Assembly (NCBI RefSeq): GCF_003573545.1 | Contig: NZ_QWET01000008.1 | Coordinates: forward strand, 124,001-188,000 | Direction: 5' to 3' | DNA: 64,000 bases | Origin: Mariniphaga sediminis | Lineage (GTDB): Bacteria > Bacteroidota > Bacteroidia > Bacteroidales > Prolixibacteraceae | Shown here: piece by piece, positions 51,648 to 60,420 of the stretch | Position numbering within the stretch: the stretch's first letter is position 1 | Layout of the letters: every line of letters begins with the position of its first letter | Position numbers and translations under genes: made by a program | The notes under the pieces: generated by a model | Databases searched by the model: none | Told to the model about the DNA's origin: nothing | The model's input: only the letters and a program-made list of their open reading frames with translations

Positions 51648-52718
51648 ATGACGGGAAAAATTAACGGAATACAACAATTGGGCGTAGGAGTGGAAAACCT
51701 CCAGGAAGCATGGAAATGGTACCGGGAACATTTCTCAATGGATATCAGGATGTTTGAGGAAGAAGCCGTGGCTGAACTAATGCTTCCCCACACAGGAGGA
51801 GAACCACGCGCGCGTCATGCAGTGCTTGCGCTAAATATGCGTGGAGGCGGTGGTTTTGAAATATGGCAACACACAGGGAAAAAACCGGAAATGCCTGGTT
51901 TTGAAATCCAGTTGGGCGACCTCGGCATTAATATTGGAAAAATCAAAACGGACAATGTACAGGAAGCCTTCCAAAAATTTAAAACTTCCGGACTGAAAAT
52001 TCTGGGACAAATTTGTGAGGCCCCTGACGGAAATGAACATTTTTTCCTGAAAGATCATTTTGGGAACTACTGGGAAATTAAAAACGAAAAAGAAGTATTC
52101 CGGCGCGAACGATCGGTTACCGGCGGAGTACTGGGAGCCTTAATTGGCGTCAATGATCTGGATGAAAGCCTGAAGGTTTACCGTGATATTTTACAATACG
52201 ATAAAGTGATTTACGACCACACTGGTCAATTCGATGATTTTGCGAAAATTCCTGGCGGAGCAGGCAAATTCAGACGGATACTACTCAGGCATTCAGATGT
52301 AAAAAGTGGTGCCTTCAGCCCGTTTTTTGGCTCATCCTACATTGAACTGGTGCAGGCGCTGGACAGGGGACCACGAAGTATTTTTGACGGGCGCATCTGG
52401 GGCGACCCCGGTTTTATCCACCTCTGTTTTGACATCAACGGGATGGATTACTTTCGTGAAAAAGTAAAAAGTATGGGGTTTCCGTTTACAGTTGACAGCG
52501 CCCGGGATCTGGAAACTTTCGATATGGGTGAAGCCGCTGGAAGTTTTGCCTACATCCAGGCACCGGAAGGAACACTCATCGAGTTTGTAGAAACCCACAA
52601 AATTCCAATCCTGAAAAAATTCGGCTGGTTTGTAGATTTCAGGAAACGGGGTAACCACCCGCTGCCCAACTGGCTGCTAAAAATGTTCCGCTTTAAAAGA
52701 GTAAAAGACAAAAGTTAA
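51648..52718 (+). CDS. VOC family protein with two glyoxalase-like domains
   Basis: This 356 aa protein has two consecutive VOC domains (about 5-145 and 155-320). The first has GVGVENLQEAWKWYREHF and HFGNYWEIKNE. The second has LIGVNDLDESLKVYRDILQY, a metal-ligand-like His in GFIHLCFDING and Glu in GTLIEFVET. VOC proteins use a metal ion to act on small substrates such as diols, glutathione adducts or acyl-CoA epimers. It is translated 10 bases after the SDR gene, so a joint small-molecule pathway is likely. The last bases overlap the stop of the convergent gene. Confidence 0.85.
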   Translation: MTGKINGIQQLGVGVENLQEAWKWYREHFSMDIRMFEEEAVAELMLPHTGGEPRARHAVLALNMRGGGGFEIWQHTGKKPEMPGFEIQLGDLGINIGKIKTDNVQEAFQKFKTSGLKILGQICEAPDGNEHFFLKDHFGNYWEIKNEKEVFRRERSVTGGVLGALIGVNDLDESLKVYRDILQYDKVIYDHTGQFDDFAKIPGGAGKFRRILLRHSDVKSGAFSPFFGSSYIELVQALDRGPRSIFDGRIWGDPGFIHLCFDINGMDYFREKVKSMGFPFTVDSARDLETFDMGEAAGSFAYIQAPEGTLIEFVETHKIPILKKFGWFVDFRKRGNHPLPNWLLKMFRFKRVKDKS

Positions 52719-54037
52719 AACAGGTAGTTTAATCCAATGTACAAACCTGAATCCCCGTCTCTTTCATCGGCGGCTAATCCGTAATCAACAGCTATAACAA
52801 AATTCTGATTCATAACAATCCGCAGGCCGGCTCCGTAAGAGAAGTGCATTTTTTCCGCACCGTCATCAAAATAACCTTCCTGTTGGGGCAGATTGGCGAC
52901 AACAGGCTCTACTTCCATCTTTTTGGTGACCTGCCCAAAGTCGGTGAACCCATTCAACCCCAGGTAAAAATTGTTGTTGATAAACCGAAACCGGGCAAAT
53001 TTCCACCTGAGTTCCAGGTTTCCGTAAAAAAAACCGTCTCCCACCATGCGGTTCCGGCGTATACCACGAAGAGTTTTGGCACCCCCCAACCCTTCGGAAA
53101 GTGCACCTTTCAATTCTGAAACAATAACCTGGGTTTGATAATAAAACGGAGCATGGCCTGCAATGGTCGACTGCCAGGCCAACCTGTATGCCAGCGATAA
53201 ATCTTTCGGCACAATGGTAAAATATTGACGGTGGGTCAGGCTTAGTTTGGCAAAACCACTTTCGGCCCCCAAAAATTCAGGAGCTCCCATCAAAACAGCT
53301 TCAGTCCAGATCCCTTTCATCGGATTGGGACGGTTATCGCGCGTATCATAAACCACACCGGCCTTCAGTTCAGGAACAAAACCACCATCTATCTCTTCCT
53401 CCGGAATAATTCCCCAGTCGCGGTATTTTTCGAAAAGACCGGGCTGTTCTTCCAGTGAGGGCAATTTATCTGCTTCATCTTTCCCCTTGTTTAGCTTTTC
53501 AATATTTACAGACCCCACCTTAAAATTTAACAGATTGACCCCCGCAGCCCATTTCAGTTTTTCTTCCGAAATTTTACCAAGCAAATCCACTTTGAACCGA
53601 AACATTTTCCGGTCATATTTATAATACATTCTGGTCAGGTATTCATCGCTTTCATCATCTATCCATTCAGAATTTACCACTGCATCAAAACCGTTAAAAC
53701 CATAGAAATCGTATGCCTGATCCGACAGGTAACTTATATCCAGCGAAGTTTGTAACCCTTCAATCAACCGGTCAGAATCATAATAAAACCGGTTAATTCC
53801 GCTTCCCTTTGTAAAACGGGAAACTTCCAGGTAGAGTGAATGTTCGTAGCCGGGGTAATGGCTCCCGTCCCCATAATGAAATAAATTAACCAGCGCACCG
53901 TATTGAAATCCCAAATCAGTGTCGAACGTAACAGTTGGTAATGCGCCAAAATTCCAACCGGTTTTTACCACCTCTTCCTGTGCATAAAGACCAAGAGCCG
54001 ACAGAAAGAAAACGAAAGCCATTAAGTTTTTTTTCAT
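52715..54037 (-). CDS. Omp85/surface-antigen-D15-type outer-membrane protein
   Basis: This 440 aa outer-membrane barrel protein has the signal NLMAFVFFLSALGLYAQ. The C-terminal half reads AGVVYDTRDNRPNPMKGIWTEAVLMGAPEFLG, LSEGLGGAKTLRGIRRNRMVGDGFFYGNLELRWKF and AGLRIVMNQNFVIAVDYGLA, as in the Bac_surface_Ag barrel of the BamA/TamA superfamily. No POTRA domains are present, so it is a POTRA-less relative rather than BamA. Its stop shares TTAA with the stop of the VOC gene. Confidence 0.85.
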   Translation of the reverse strand: MKKNLMAFVFFLSALGLYAQEEVVKTGWNFGALPTVTFDTDLGFQYGALVNLFHYGDGSHYPGYEHSLYLEVSRFTKGSGINRFYYDSDRLIEGLQTSLDISYLSDQAYDFYGFNGFDAVVNSEWIDDESDEYLTRMYYKYDRKMFRFKVDLLGKISEEKLKWAAGVNLLNFKVGSVNIEKLNKGKDEADKLPSLEEQPGLFEKYRDWGIIPEEEIDGGFVPELKAGVVYDTRDNRPNPMKGIWTEAVLMGAPEFLGAESGFAKLSLTHRQYFTIVPKDLSLAYRLAWQSTIAGHAPFYYQTQVIVSELKGALSEGLGGAKTLRGIRRNRMVGDGFFYGNLELRWKFARFRFINNNFYLGLNGFTDFGQVTKKMEVEPVVANLPQQEGYFDDGAEKMHFSYGAGLRIVMNQNFVIAVDYGLAADERDGDSGLYIGLNYLF

Positions 54038-54265
54038 TTCAATTCAGTTTAATAAGTTAATCGATAGAAATCTTTCAAAAAATTAAGGCATAATAATGAA
54101 AGTAAATCCTTATTTTTTAGTGATCTAAGATAGAAAAAAGAAAAAACAAGCTTTAATTTTCAGCAAAAAAAACTGAAAATGACATTTTTAATTCATATTT
54201 TTAGGCTTTTAAACTTGGTTTAAGTACTTTTTAAAACAAATTCAACACCAAAATTCAGGATAAAA

Positions 54266-55729
54266 ATGAAAACAAACAGGAGGAAATTTTTCCAGATTGC
54301 GGGAGTAACAGGTGCCGGTGTCCTTTCAGGTGGGTTAGCTTCATGTAACAAACAAGGCGTTGTTACTGAGGAATCAGCCCTGGCTTCTATTAAGGAAGCA
54401 GCAGGCAGAGCGCATCCACAACAATTTAACATGTGCGGATATGCGGCACCGAAACTTGAAACAGTACGTATTGGTTTTATCGGCATAGGAAGCCGGGGCC
54501 CCGGGGCAATAGAACGGATGTCAAATATTGAAGGTGTGGAGATTACAGCTTTATGTGACAAAGATCCGGAATGTGTAACAAAGGGGCAGGGTATTCTGGA
54601 AAAACATGGATTACCAAAAGCCAAAGAGTACTCGGGGAGTGAAGAAGCCTGGAAAGAATTGTGTGAAAGCCCTGATGTGGACCTTGTTTATATTTGTACG
54701 CCCTGGTCGTTGCACACGCCCATGAGTGTGTATGCCATGGAAAGCGGAAAACATGCGGCAACAGAAGTACCGGCTGCTGTTACCGTTGAGGAAGCCTGGC
54801 AACTGGTGGAAACTTCGGAACGCACCAAAAAGCACTGTATGATGCTGGAAAACTGCTGTTACGACTTTTTTGAATTGCTCACCCTAAATATGGCCCGTCA
54901 GGGATTTTTCGGAGAGATTGTTCACGTGGAAGGCGCTTATATTCATGACTTACTGAAAAGCAATTTTGCTAAAGACAGTTATTCGGATATGTGGCGGCTC
55001 AAGGAAAACCAGCGCGACGGCAGCCTCTATCCAACGCATGGACTGGGACCGGTTTGCCAGGTGCTGAATGTAAACCGGGGGGATAAAATGGATTACCTCA
55101 CTTCCATGTCAACGAATGATTTTCAGATGGGAAAAATGGCCGCTGAATTGGCCGCTGAGGATAGTTTTTACGAACAATTTGCCACCGCCAGCTACCGTGG
55201 TAATATGAATACCACCATGGTGCGCACCACCAAAGGGAAAAACATTATGATTCAGCATGATGTAACCAGCCCACGTCCTTATTCCCGTATCCATTTAGTA
55301 AGTGGAACCGAAGGAGTTGCACGAAAATGGCCTCTTCCGGGAAAAATTGCCAAAGGGCACAGCTGGTTCGACGAAGATGAGATGAAAGCTCTTGAGGAGC
55401 AATATACTCCGAAAATTGTGAAGTTGGTAGGGGAAATGGCCAAGAAAGTTGGCGGTCATGGTGGCATGGACTTTTTAATGGACTGGCGGTTGATCGACTG
55501 CCTGCGTAATGGAATTGCACTTGACCAGGATGTATATGATGCAGCACTTTGGAGTGTTGTAGCGCCGCTCAGCGAATGGTCTGTAGCCAACAAATCCAAC
55601 TCCATTGAAGTACCGGATTTTACGAACGGAGCCTGGAAAACCAATAAACCGGTTGACGTTTCCCTCTCGCAAGGAGGAACCACAGGCGTTAAAATTAAAG
55701 CAGAGGCAGGAAGCCAGCTAAATGTTTAA
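54266..55729 (+). CDS. GH109-like Gfo/Idh/MocA family glycosidase
   Basis: This 487 aa protein has a Tat-type start NRRKFFQIAGVTGAGVLSGGLASC (twin arginine, then lipobox Cys), so it is exported folded. The Rossmann motif is RIGFIGIGSRGPG (about 68-80), followed by ALCDKDPECV, VYICTPWSLHTPMSVYAMESGKHAATEVPA, YPTHGLGPVCQVLNVNRGDKMDYL and GGHGGMDFLMDWRLIDCLRNG. The last two phrases are typical of GH109, which uses NAD to cleave alpha-N-acetylgalactosamine and some other linkages. Identity as an N-acetylgalactosaminidase is inferred. A hairpin terminator follows. Confidence 0.88.
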   Translation: MKTNRRKFFQIAGVTGAGVLSGGLASCNKQGVVTEESALASIKEAAGRAHPQQFNMCGYAAPKLETVRIGFIGIGSRGPGAIERMSNIEGVEITALCDKDPECVTKGQGILEKHGLPKAKEYSGSEEAWKELCESPDVDLVYICTPWSLHTPMSVYAMESGKHAATEVPAAVTVEEAWQLVETSERTKKHCMMLENCCYDFFELLTLNMARQGFFGEIVHVEGAYIHDLLKSNFAKDSYSDMWRLKENQRDGSLYPTHGLGPVCQVLNVNRGDKMDYLTSMSTNDFQMGKMAAELAAEDSFYEQFATASYRGNMNTTMVRTTKGKNIMIQHDVTSPRPYSRIHLVSGTEGVARKWPLPGKIAKGHSWFDEDEMKALEEQYTPKIVKLVGEMAKKVGGHGGMDFLMDWRLIDCLRNGIALDQDVYDAALWSVVAPLSEWSVANKSNSIEVPDFTNGAWKTNKPVDVSLSQGGTTGVKIKAEAGSQLNV

Positions 55730-55736
55730 AAAGCAG

Positions 55737-55770
55737 GTCATAGTCTCACCCTGAGTGAGGCTATGACTTT
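55737..55770 (+). terminator. Terminator after the GH109-like gene
   Basis: GTCATAGTCTCAC (55737-55749) pairs with GTGAGGCTATGAC (55755-55767) over a 5-base loop, with one G-U wobble. It is followed by a short T run (TTTCAT), so termination may be partial. Confidence 0.6.
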
Positions 55771-55827
55771 CATACAAAACCTTCCCAAATAAATTGACAG
55801 CCCCCTCGATTCTACGTTAGAAATAAG

Positions 55828-55835
55828 TAACTTTG
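55828..55835 (+). promoter_or_regulatory. Possible -7 box for the sialate O-acetylesterase gene
   Basis: TAACTTTG (55828-55835) matches TAnnTTTG and would start transcription about 18 bases before the ATG at 55860. I see no TTTG at the right -33 distance, so the promoter may be weak or activator-dependent. Confidence 0.4.
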
Positions 55836-55859
55836 GTTAACAACGTTCATGTTATACCT

Positions 55860-57818
55860 ATGAAAAAATTTAAGATAATAGTATTGACTATGGCGCTAAG
55901 CGCATTCTTTGGAGGGAATGTGTTTGCCGATGTAAAATTGCCCCAAATCTTCAGTTCAAACATGGTGCTTCAACAGGGAATGGAAATTCCAGTCTGGGGC
56001 TGGGCAGACAATGGAGAAAGAGTGACTGTTTCACTGAATGGGAATACCGTCCGCACAAAAACAAACAAAGAAGGGGAATGGTATGTTACATTGCCCGCCC
56101 AGGAATATGGCGGCCCTTTTACCTTAACCGTGGAAGGAAAAAATGCCATTGAACTGCAAAATGTTATGATTGGGGAAGTATGGATTTGCTCCGGACAGTC
56201 AAATATGCAGTTTCATGTGGAGCAAGGGAACAATGCAGCAGAGGAGATAGCTACAGCCAATTATCCTGACATCCGTCTTTTCACTGTTCCAAGAGCTATT
56301 GCACAGTTCCCGCAAAACGATATCGACGATGGCTCCTGGGAGGAATGTTCTCCCAAAACAGTAGCCCAATTCTCGGCAGTTGGCTATTTTTTTGGAAGGG
56401 AGTTGCATAACGAGTTAAATGTTCCGGTAGGACTTATCCACTCATCCTGGGGAGGTACAGTTGCCGAAACCTGGATTAGCCCGCGCACTATCAGCAATGA
56501 TCCTGATTTCAGGGAAAAACTGATTGAAATACAGCAGATGGATATGGAAAAATACCGGCAGGCCCGTCTGGAACGAATCAAGGAAATACTGGGTGGTGAA
56601 GTACCTACCGAAGACCAGGGAATGGTTGACGGTAAACCGGTCTGGGCAGGGCTGAACTACAGCGATGGAAGCTGGGAAAACATTAAAACTCCCTTGTACT
56701 GGGAAAGCCAGGGATACATTGACATCGACGGAATTGGCTGGTACCGCAAAGAAATAAAGCTGAACGAGGAGCAAACCAATGCGAACCTGACACTTCACTT
56801 GGGTAAAATTGACGATTCAGATCTTACCTTTTTTAATGGAATAGAAATAGGTAAAACAGAGAACAAATACGATGAAGACAGAATTTATACCATCGATAAA
56901 AAATACCTGAAACCCGGTAAAAACATGATTGTTGTGCGGGTACAAGATACAGGTGGCAACGGTGGAATATGGGGCGATCCCGAAAAACAGTTTCTGGCCA
57001 TAGGAAATGAAAAAATGGATATCTCGGGAAATTGGAAATTTCGTATTTCCAAAGCAGAGATAGGCTCGGTAAATGTGGATCCCAGCGCCTACCCTTCCCT
57101 GCTTTTCAACGCCATGATCAATCCACTGATTCCCTTCGGAATAAAGGGTGCCATATGGTATCAGGGCGAATCGAATGCCAGCAGGGCAAAACAATACCAG
57201 CGTATATTTCCAAGTCTTATAAAGGACTGGCGCAGCAACTGGCAGCAGGGTGATTTCCCGTTTTTGTATGTTTCACTGGCCAACTTCATGCAACCTGTGG
57301 AGCAACCCGGTGAAAGCGAATGGGCTGAACTCAGGGAAGCACAAACCAAAGCCCTGGCCCTGCCAAACACCGGCATGGCTTTGGCCATTGATATTGGCGA
57401 GGCGGACGACATCCATCCGAAAAACAAACAAGAGGTAGCCCGCCGACTGGTACTGAACGCCTTTAAAACAACCTACAACAAAGATGTGGTGCACTCCGGC
57501 CCTATGTACCACTCGGTTGAATTTAAAGACGGGAAAGCTTTTGTTACTTTTACTGAAACAGGGTCGGGTCTCGAAATAAAAGACAAGTACGGATACCTCA
57601 AAGGGTTTACATTGGCTGGTCCCGACCAACAATTTCATTGGGCACAAGCAGAACTTTCCGGTAACAATACCGTAGTCGTTTACTCCAAAGAAGTGCCAAA
57701 CCCGGTAGCGGTACGCTACGGATGGGCTAACAATCCGGATGATCTGAATCTTTACAATAAGGAAGGACTTCCGACCAACCCGTTTCGAACTGACGAATGG
57801 CCGGGGATCGCAAAGTAA
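55860..57818 (+). CDS. Sialate O-acetylesterase-type SGNH esterase
   Basis: This 652 aa exported enzyme has the signal KIIVLTMALSAFFGGNVFA. It removes O-acetyl groups from sialic acids or other acetylated sugars. The SGNH core has WICSGQSNMQFHVEQGN (Ser nucleophile about 113), GAIWYQGESNAS (Gly/Asn block) and IDIGEADDIHPKNKQEVARRL (Asp-x-x-His). A jelly-roll lobe is inserted between about 255 and 390 (WENIKTPLYWESQGYID to GIWGDPEKQFLAIG), as in this family. The ATG at 55860 is preferred to an upstream TTG. It follows the GH109-like gene and probably works on the same glycans. Confidence 0.92.
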   Translation: MKKFKIIVLTMALSAFFGGNVFADVKLPQIFSSNMVLQQGMEIPVWGWADNGERVTVSLNGNTVRTKTNKEGEWYVTLPAQEYGGPFTLTVEGKNAIELQNVMIGEVWICSGQSNMQFHVEQGNNAAEEIATANYPDIRLFTVPRAIAQFPQNDIDDGSWEECSPKTVAQFSAVGYFFGRELHNELNVPVGLIHSSWGGTVAETWISPRTISNDPDFREKLIEIQQMDMEKYRQARLERIKEILGGEVPTEDQGMVDGKPVWAGLNYSDGSWENIKTPLYWESQGYIDIDGIGWYRKEIKLNEEQTNANLTLHLGKIDDSDLTFFNGIEIGKTENKYDEDRIYTIDKKYLKPGKNMIVVRVQDTGGNGGIWGDPEKQFLAIGNEKMDISGNWKFRISKAEIGSVNVDPSAYPSLLFNAMINPLIPFGIKGAIWYQGESNASRAKQYQRIFPSLIKDWRSNWQQGDFPFLYVSLANFMQPVEQPGESEWAELREAQTKALALPNTGMALAIDIGEADDIHPKNKQEVARRLVLNAFKTTYNKDVVHSGPMYHSVEFKDGKAFVTFTETGSGLEIKDKYGYLKGFTLAGPDQQFHWAQAELSGNNTVVVYSKEVPNPVAVRYGWANNPDDLNLYNKEGLPTNPFRTDEWPGIAK

Positions 57819-57889
57819 AGGGAACAGTTTGCTACATTAAAATATTAGTAGCTATTGAATGAGGGATTTTTAGTAGTCGCTTAAAATTT

Positions 57890-57938
57890 GAGAAATAGGT
57901 AACCCTCCAATCGAGTTTACCTATTTCTCTTTTTATTT
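57890..57938 (+). terminator. Strong terminator after the acetylesterase gene
   Basis: GAGAAATAGGTAA (57890-57902) pairs perfectly with TTACCTATTTCTC (57917-57929) over a 14-base loop, followed by TTTTTATTTTA. It separates the convergent acetylesterase and DUF1080 genes. Confidence 0.9.
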
Positions 57939-57940
57939 TA

Positions 57941-58882
57941 CTACCCTGTAATGGTTCTATTTAGCATTTCCAACAACCATTTTAGGTATTCGGCTGTAAT
58001 TTCCGAAGTACTATCCATACTCTGTTCCTTCAGCATTTTGGCAACGACTACCCTTTCTTTTCCAATGGCATTAGGTGCTGATATTCCTGCAACAATATCA
58101 AAAAGAGCCTGTTTGGCTCCGGCTTGTGCCATCGTATTATCTTCGTCCATCATCTGAATCAACACTTTAACCATTGAAGATCCTTTAAAAACGGAAACTT
58201 CCATGGCCTGCTTTCTTATCTCCGGATCCTCACTGTAAAAACCTTTTTTTACATATTCCGGATCGTTATCAAGATCTAAAATGGAAATATTCCTGAAGTG
58301 TGCATACTCTCCTTCTTTGCTATGGTTCGACTGAAACCCTATGAAACCCGTAAGGTTTTTGCCCTGCATACTTTTTACCGTGTCAATATCAGCAGTTGTG
58401 GTCACCGCTCCATCTACAGAAATAGTTATTCTTTTCCGATCGCATTTTATTTCCATCTCATGCCAAATCCCAGTAGTTTCGTCGGGGCGGTTATTTACAG
58501 CCACATACCCGTAAATGGAACCTGTGCAGTGCAGATCGTCGCGGTAGGGAGTCCATGGTGCAAGTAACTGTACTTCCACTCCTGTTCCCCAAGGATTTTC
58601 AGGGTTACAACGAATAAGCACTCCGCTATTGCCTACTTCCGACAAGAGGTACTCAAACTTAAAAACAAAATTGCCATATTGCTCTTCTGTAAAAAGTTCA
58701 CTTCCGTTACGAGGAGATGCAACAAGTATTCCATCCACCACTTCAAAACCGGGAACCTTCCCTGGCATATTCCATCCAACAAGATCTCTCCCATTGAACA
58801 AGGAGGTAAAACGGTCGTTATTTTGGGCAAGTCCCATAAATGTTACCGAAAAAAGGGCAAAAAATATCAATACTTTTTTCAT
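57941..58882 (-). CDS. DUF1080 (3-keto-disaccharide hydrolase-like) protein with helical tail
   Basis: This 313 aa exported protein has the signal VLIFFALFSVTFMGLAQ. The DUF1080 jelly-roll (about 20-205) contains SLFNGRDLVGWNMPG, GILVASPRNGSELFTEEQYGNFVFKFEYLL, NSGVLIRCNPENPWGTGVEVQLL and WHEMEIKCDRKRITISVDG. A C-terminal helical tail (about 215-313, with DPEIRKQAMEVSVFKGSSMVKVL) looks HEAT-like. It starts 19 bases after the Gfo/Idh gene ends, so they form an operon. Some relatives act with such oxidoreductases on 3-keto-sugars. The ATG at 58882 begins the signal peptide. Confidence 0.85.
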   Translation of the reverse strand: MKKVLIFFALFSVTFMGLAQNNDRFTSLFNGRDLVGWNMPGKVPGFEVVDGILVASPRNGSELFTEEQYGNFVFKFEYLLSEVGNSGVLIRCNPENPWGTGVEVQLLAPWTPYRDDLHCTGSIYGYVAVNNRPDETTGIWHEMEIKCDRKRITISVDGAVTTTADIDTVKSMQGKNLTGFIGFQSNHSKEGEYAHFRNISILDLDNDPEYVKKGFYSEDPEIRKQAMEVSVFKGSSMVKVLIQMMDEDNTMAQAGAKQALFDIVAGISAPNAIGKERVVVAKMLKEQSMDSTSEITAEYLKWLLEMLNRTITG

Positions 58883-58901
58883 TTCTATCATTTTTAAATT
58901 T

Positions 58902-60200
58902 TCAATAAACCGGTAATGACCAGGGAGAGCGGTATTCCCTCGATAATAGAAAGTTCGCGGCCGGATCATTTACAAACTCTTCTTTTACACAGTCCCATTG
59001 CAATTTCCGCTTCAGACGGAACGAGATGAGTGCCAGGTGCATCGGCAACGTCATTTCACGCACATATTCAAGGTTACTCTCGGGTTGAATGCGCGATTTA
59101 ACCGCATCCAAAAAATTTCGCTGGTGGCCCGGTGAGCGGGGAATTGTTTGGGAAATCTCCGAAATATCGTTTGTTGTTTCACCTCCGATTGAAATCACCC
59201 GGTTATTGTAATCGCAGGTTAAGGTTCCTTTTTCTCCTTCAAAATGGGCTCCAATTCCCATTTCTTCGGCTCCGGGCACCTTGGGAGGAGTGGTAGTCCA
59301 GTAAACATCCAAATCCTTGAATTTGAAATCTACATCGATCCACTTAGGCGTATTGGCAATTCCGTCACCGGGAATATCGCCCCGGGCATCTATACTGGCA
59401 AGGCCTTGGGGGTGAACAGACATATACATAATGTCGGCAATATGACACCAGAAATCGGCAAATACCCCACCAGAGTAATCAAAAAAGTGGCGGTATGAGC
59501 CATGACATCTCACAGGGGTATATTCGGTATAAGGGGCAGGCCCCAGCCACATGTTCCAATTGAGGGTTTCCGGTGGTGTCTCATTGGGGGGAAAGCCCAG
59601 GCCGGGTGAACCTCCTTTTTTCCACAAACGCACCGTGTGTATTTTCCCTAATGCCCCGGACTGGATGATTTCAGCTACGCGGTGATAATTTTCACTGGCA
59701 TGAATTTGCGTACCCAACTGGAAAATACGATTGTATTTTTTTAGGGATTGTAGCATCACTTTCCCTTCTTGTGCAGAAAAAGAGAGTGGTTTTTCCCCGT
59801 ACACATCTTTTCCTGATTCAAAAGCACTGATTGCCACCAGAGCATGCCAGTGATCAGGTGTGGCGCAGGTAACGACATCAATATCTTTGCGGTCGATAAT
59901 ACGCCTGAAATCGGAATAAAGCTCTGGATTAGCAGAGGAATTGCTTGAAACAAGGACCTTGCGAGCATTAGCTAACCGCACCTCATCCACATCACATAAG
60001 GCTACGGTTTCCACGTCGGGGAAAGCCGAGAACCAACGAATGTGCGAACCGCCCATATTCCCGGTTCCAATGTGAGCTACCCTGATTTTATCACTGGCAG
60101 CCATCTTTGTAAAACCGTTTACTACAAATGGAAATCCTATTACCCCTACACCTGTGGTTTTCAAAAAATTCCTCCGGTCAATTTTAGATTTTAGACTCAT
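58902..60200 (-). CDS. Gfo/Idh/MocA family oxidoreductase with Tat signal
   Basis: This 432 aa oxidoreductase has the Tat motif DRRNFLKTTGVGVIGFPF, so it is exported folded. NAD(P) binding is seen in IRVAHIGTGNMGGSHIRWF (about 34-52), and VTCATPDHWHALVAISAFESGKDVYGEKPLSFS is the conserved EKP segment (about 105-137). The second half has DFWCHIADIMYMS and YDNRVISIGGE-like sheet text. It should oxidise or epimerise a sugar or sugar derivative outside the cytoplasm. It is upstream of a DUF1080 gene on the same strand, a pairing that fits 3-keto-sugar chemistry. Confidence 0.9.
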   Translation of the reverse strand: MSLKSKIDRRNFLKTTGVGVIGFPFVVNGFTKMAASDKIRVAHIGTGNMGGSHIRWFSAFPDVETVALCDVDEVRLANARKVLVSSNSSANPELYSDFRRIIDRKDIDVVTCATPDHWHALVAISAFESGKDVYGEKPLSFSAQEGKVMLQSLKKYNRIFQLGTQIHASENYHRVAEIIQSGALGKIHTVRLWKKGGSPGLGFPPNETPPETLNWNMWLGPAPYTEYTPVRCHGSYRHFFDYSGGVFADFWCHIADIMYMSVHPQGLASIDARGDIPGDGIANTPKWIDVDFKFKDLDVYWTTTPPKVPGAEEMGIGAHFEGEKGTLTCDYNNRVISIGGETTNDISEISQTIPRSPGHQRNFLDAVKSRIQPESNLEYVREMTLPMHLALISFRLKRKLQWDCVKEEFVNDPAANFLLSREYRSPWSLPVY

Positions 60201-60357
60201 TTAATTTGGTTTATAATTTAATCTTCTATTTATCTGACAATTATGCCCATCTATCAATAAGGACATAAAATGATGTTGAATCGGTTGATTATGTCGTAAA
60301 ACCCCTGTAATACATATTTAAGTTGCTGAAATTATTAAACTTTTGGGGAAATCAATA

Positions 60358-60387
60358 GAACTCAGTCCGGAAATTTCCGGTGAGTTC
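60358..60387 (-). terminator. Hairpin downstream of the putative glycosidase gene
   Basis: GAACTCA (60358-60364) and CCGGAAA (60367-60373) pair with TTTCCGG and TGAGTTC (60374-60387), with a two-base GT bulge. The centre is a 14-base palindrome. It has little T run on either strand, so it could be a weak terminator or a protein site. Confidence 0.45.
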
Positions 60388-60420
60388 TCAGAACAAAATC
60401 AACTTCAAAGCTCACTCCAT

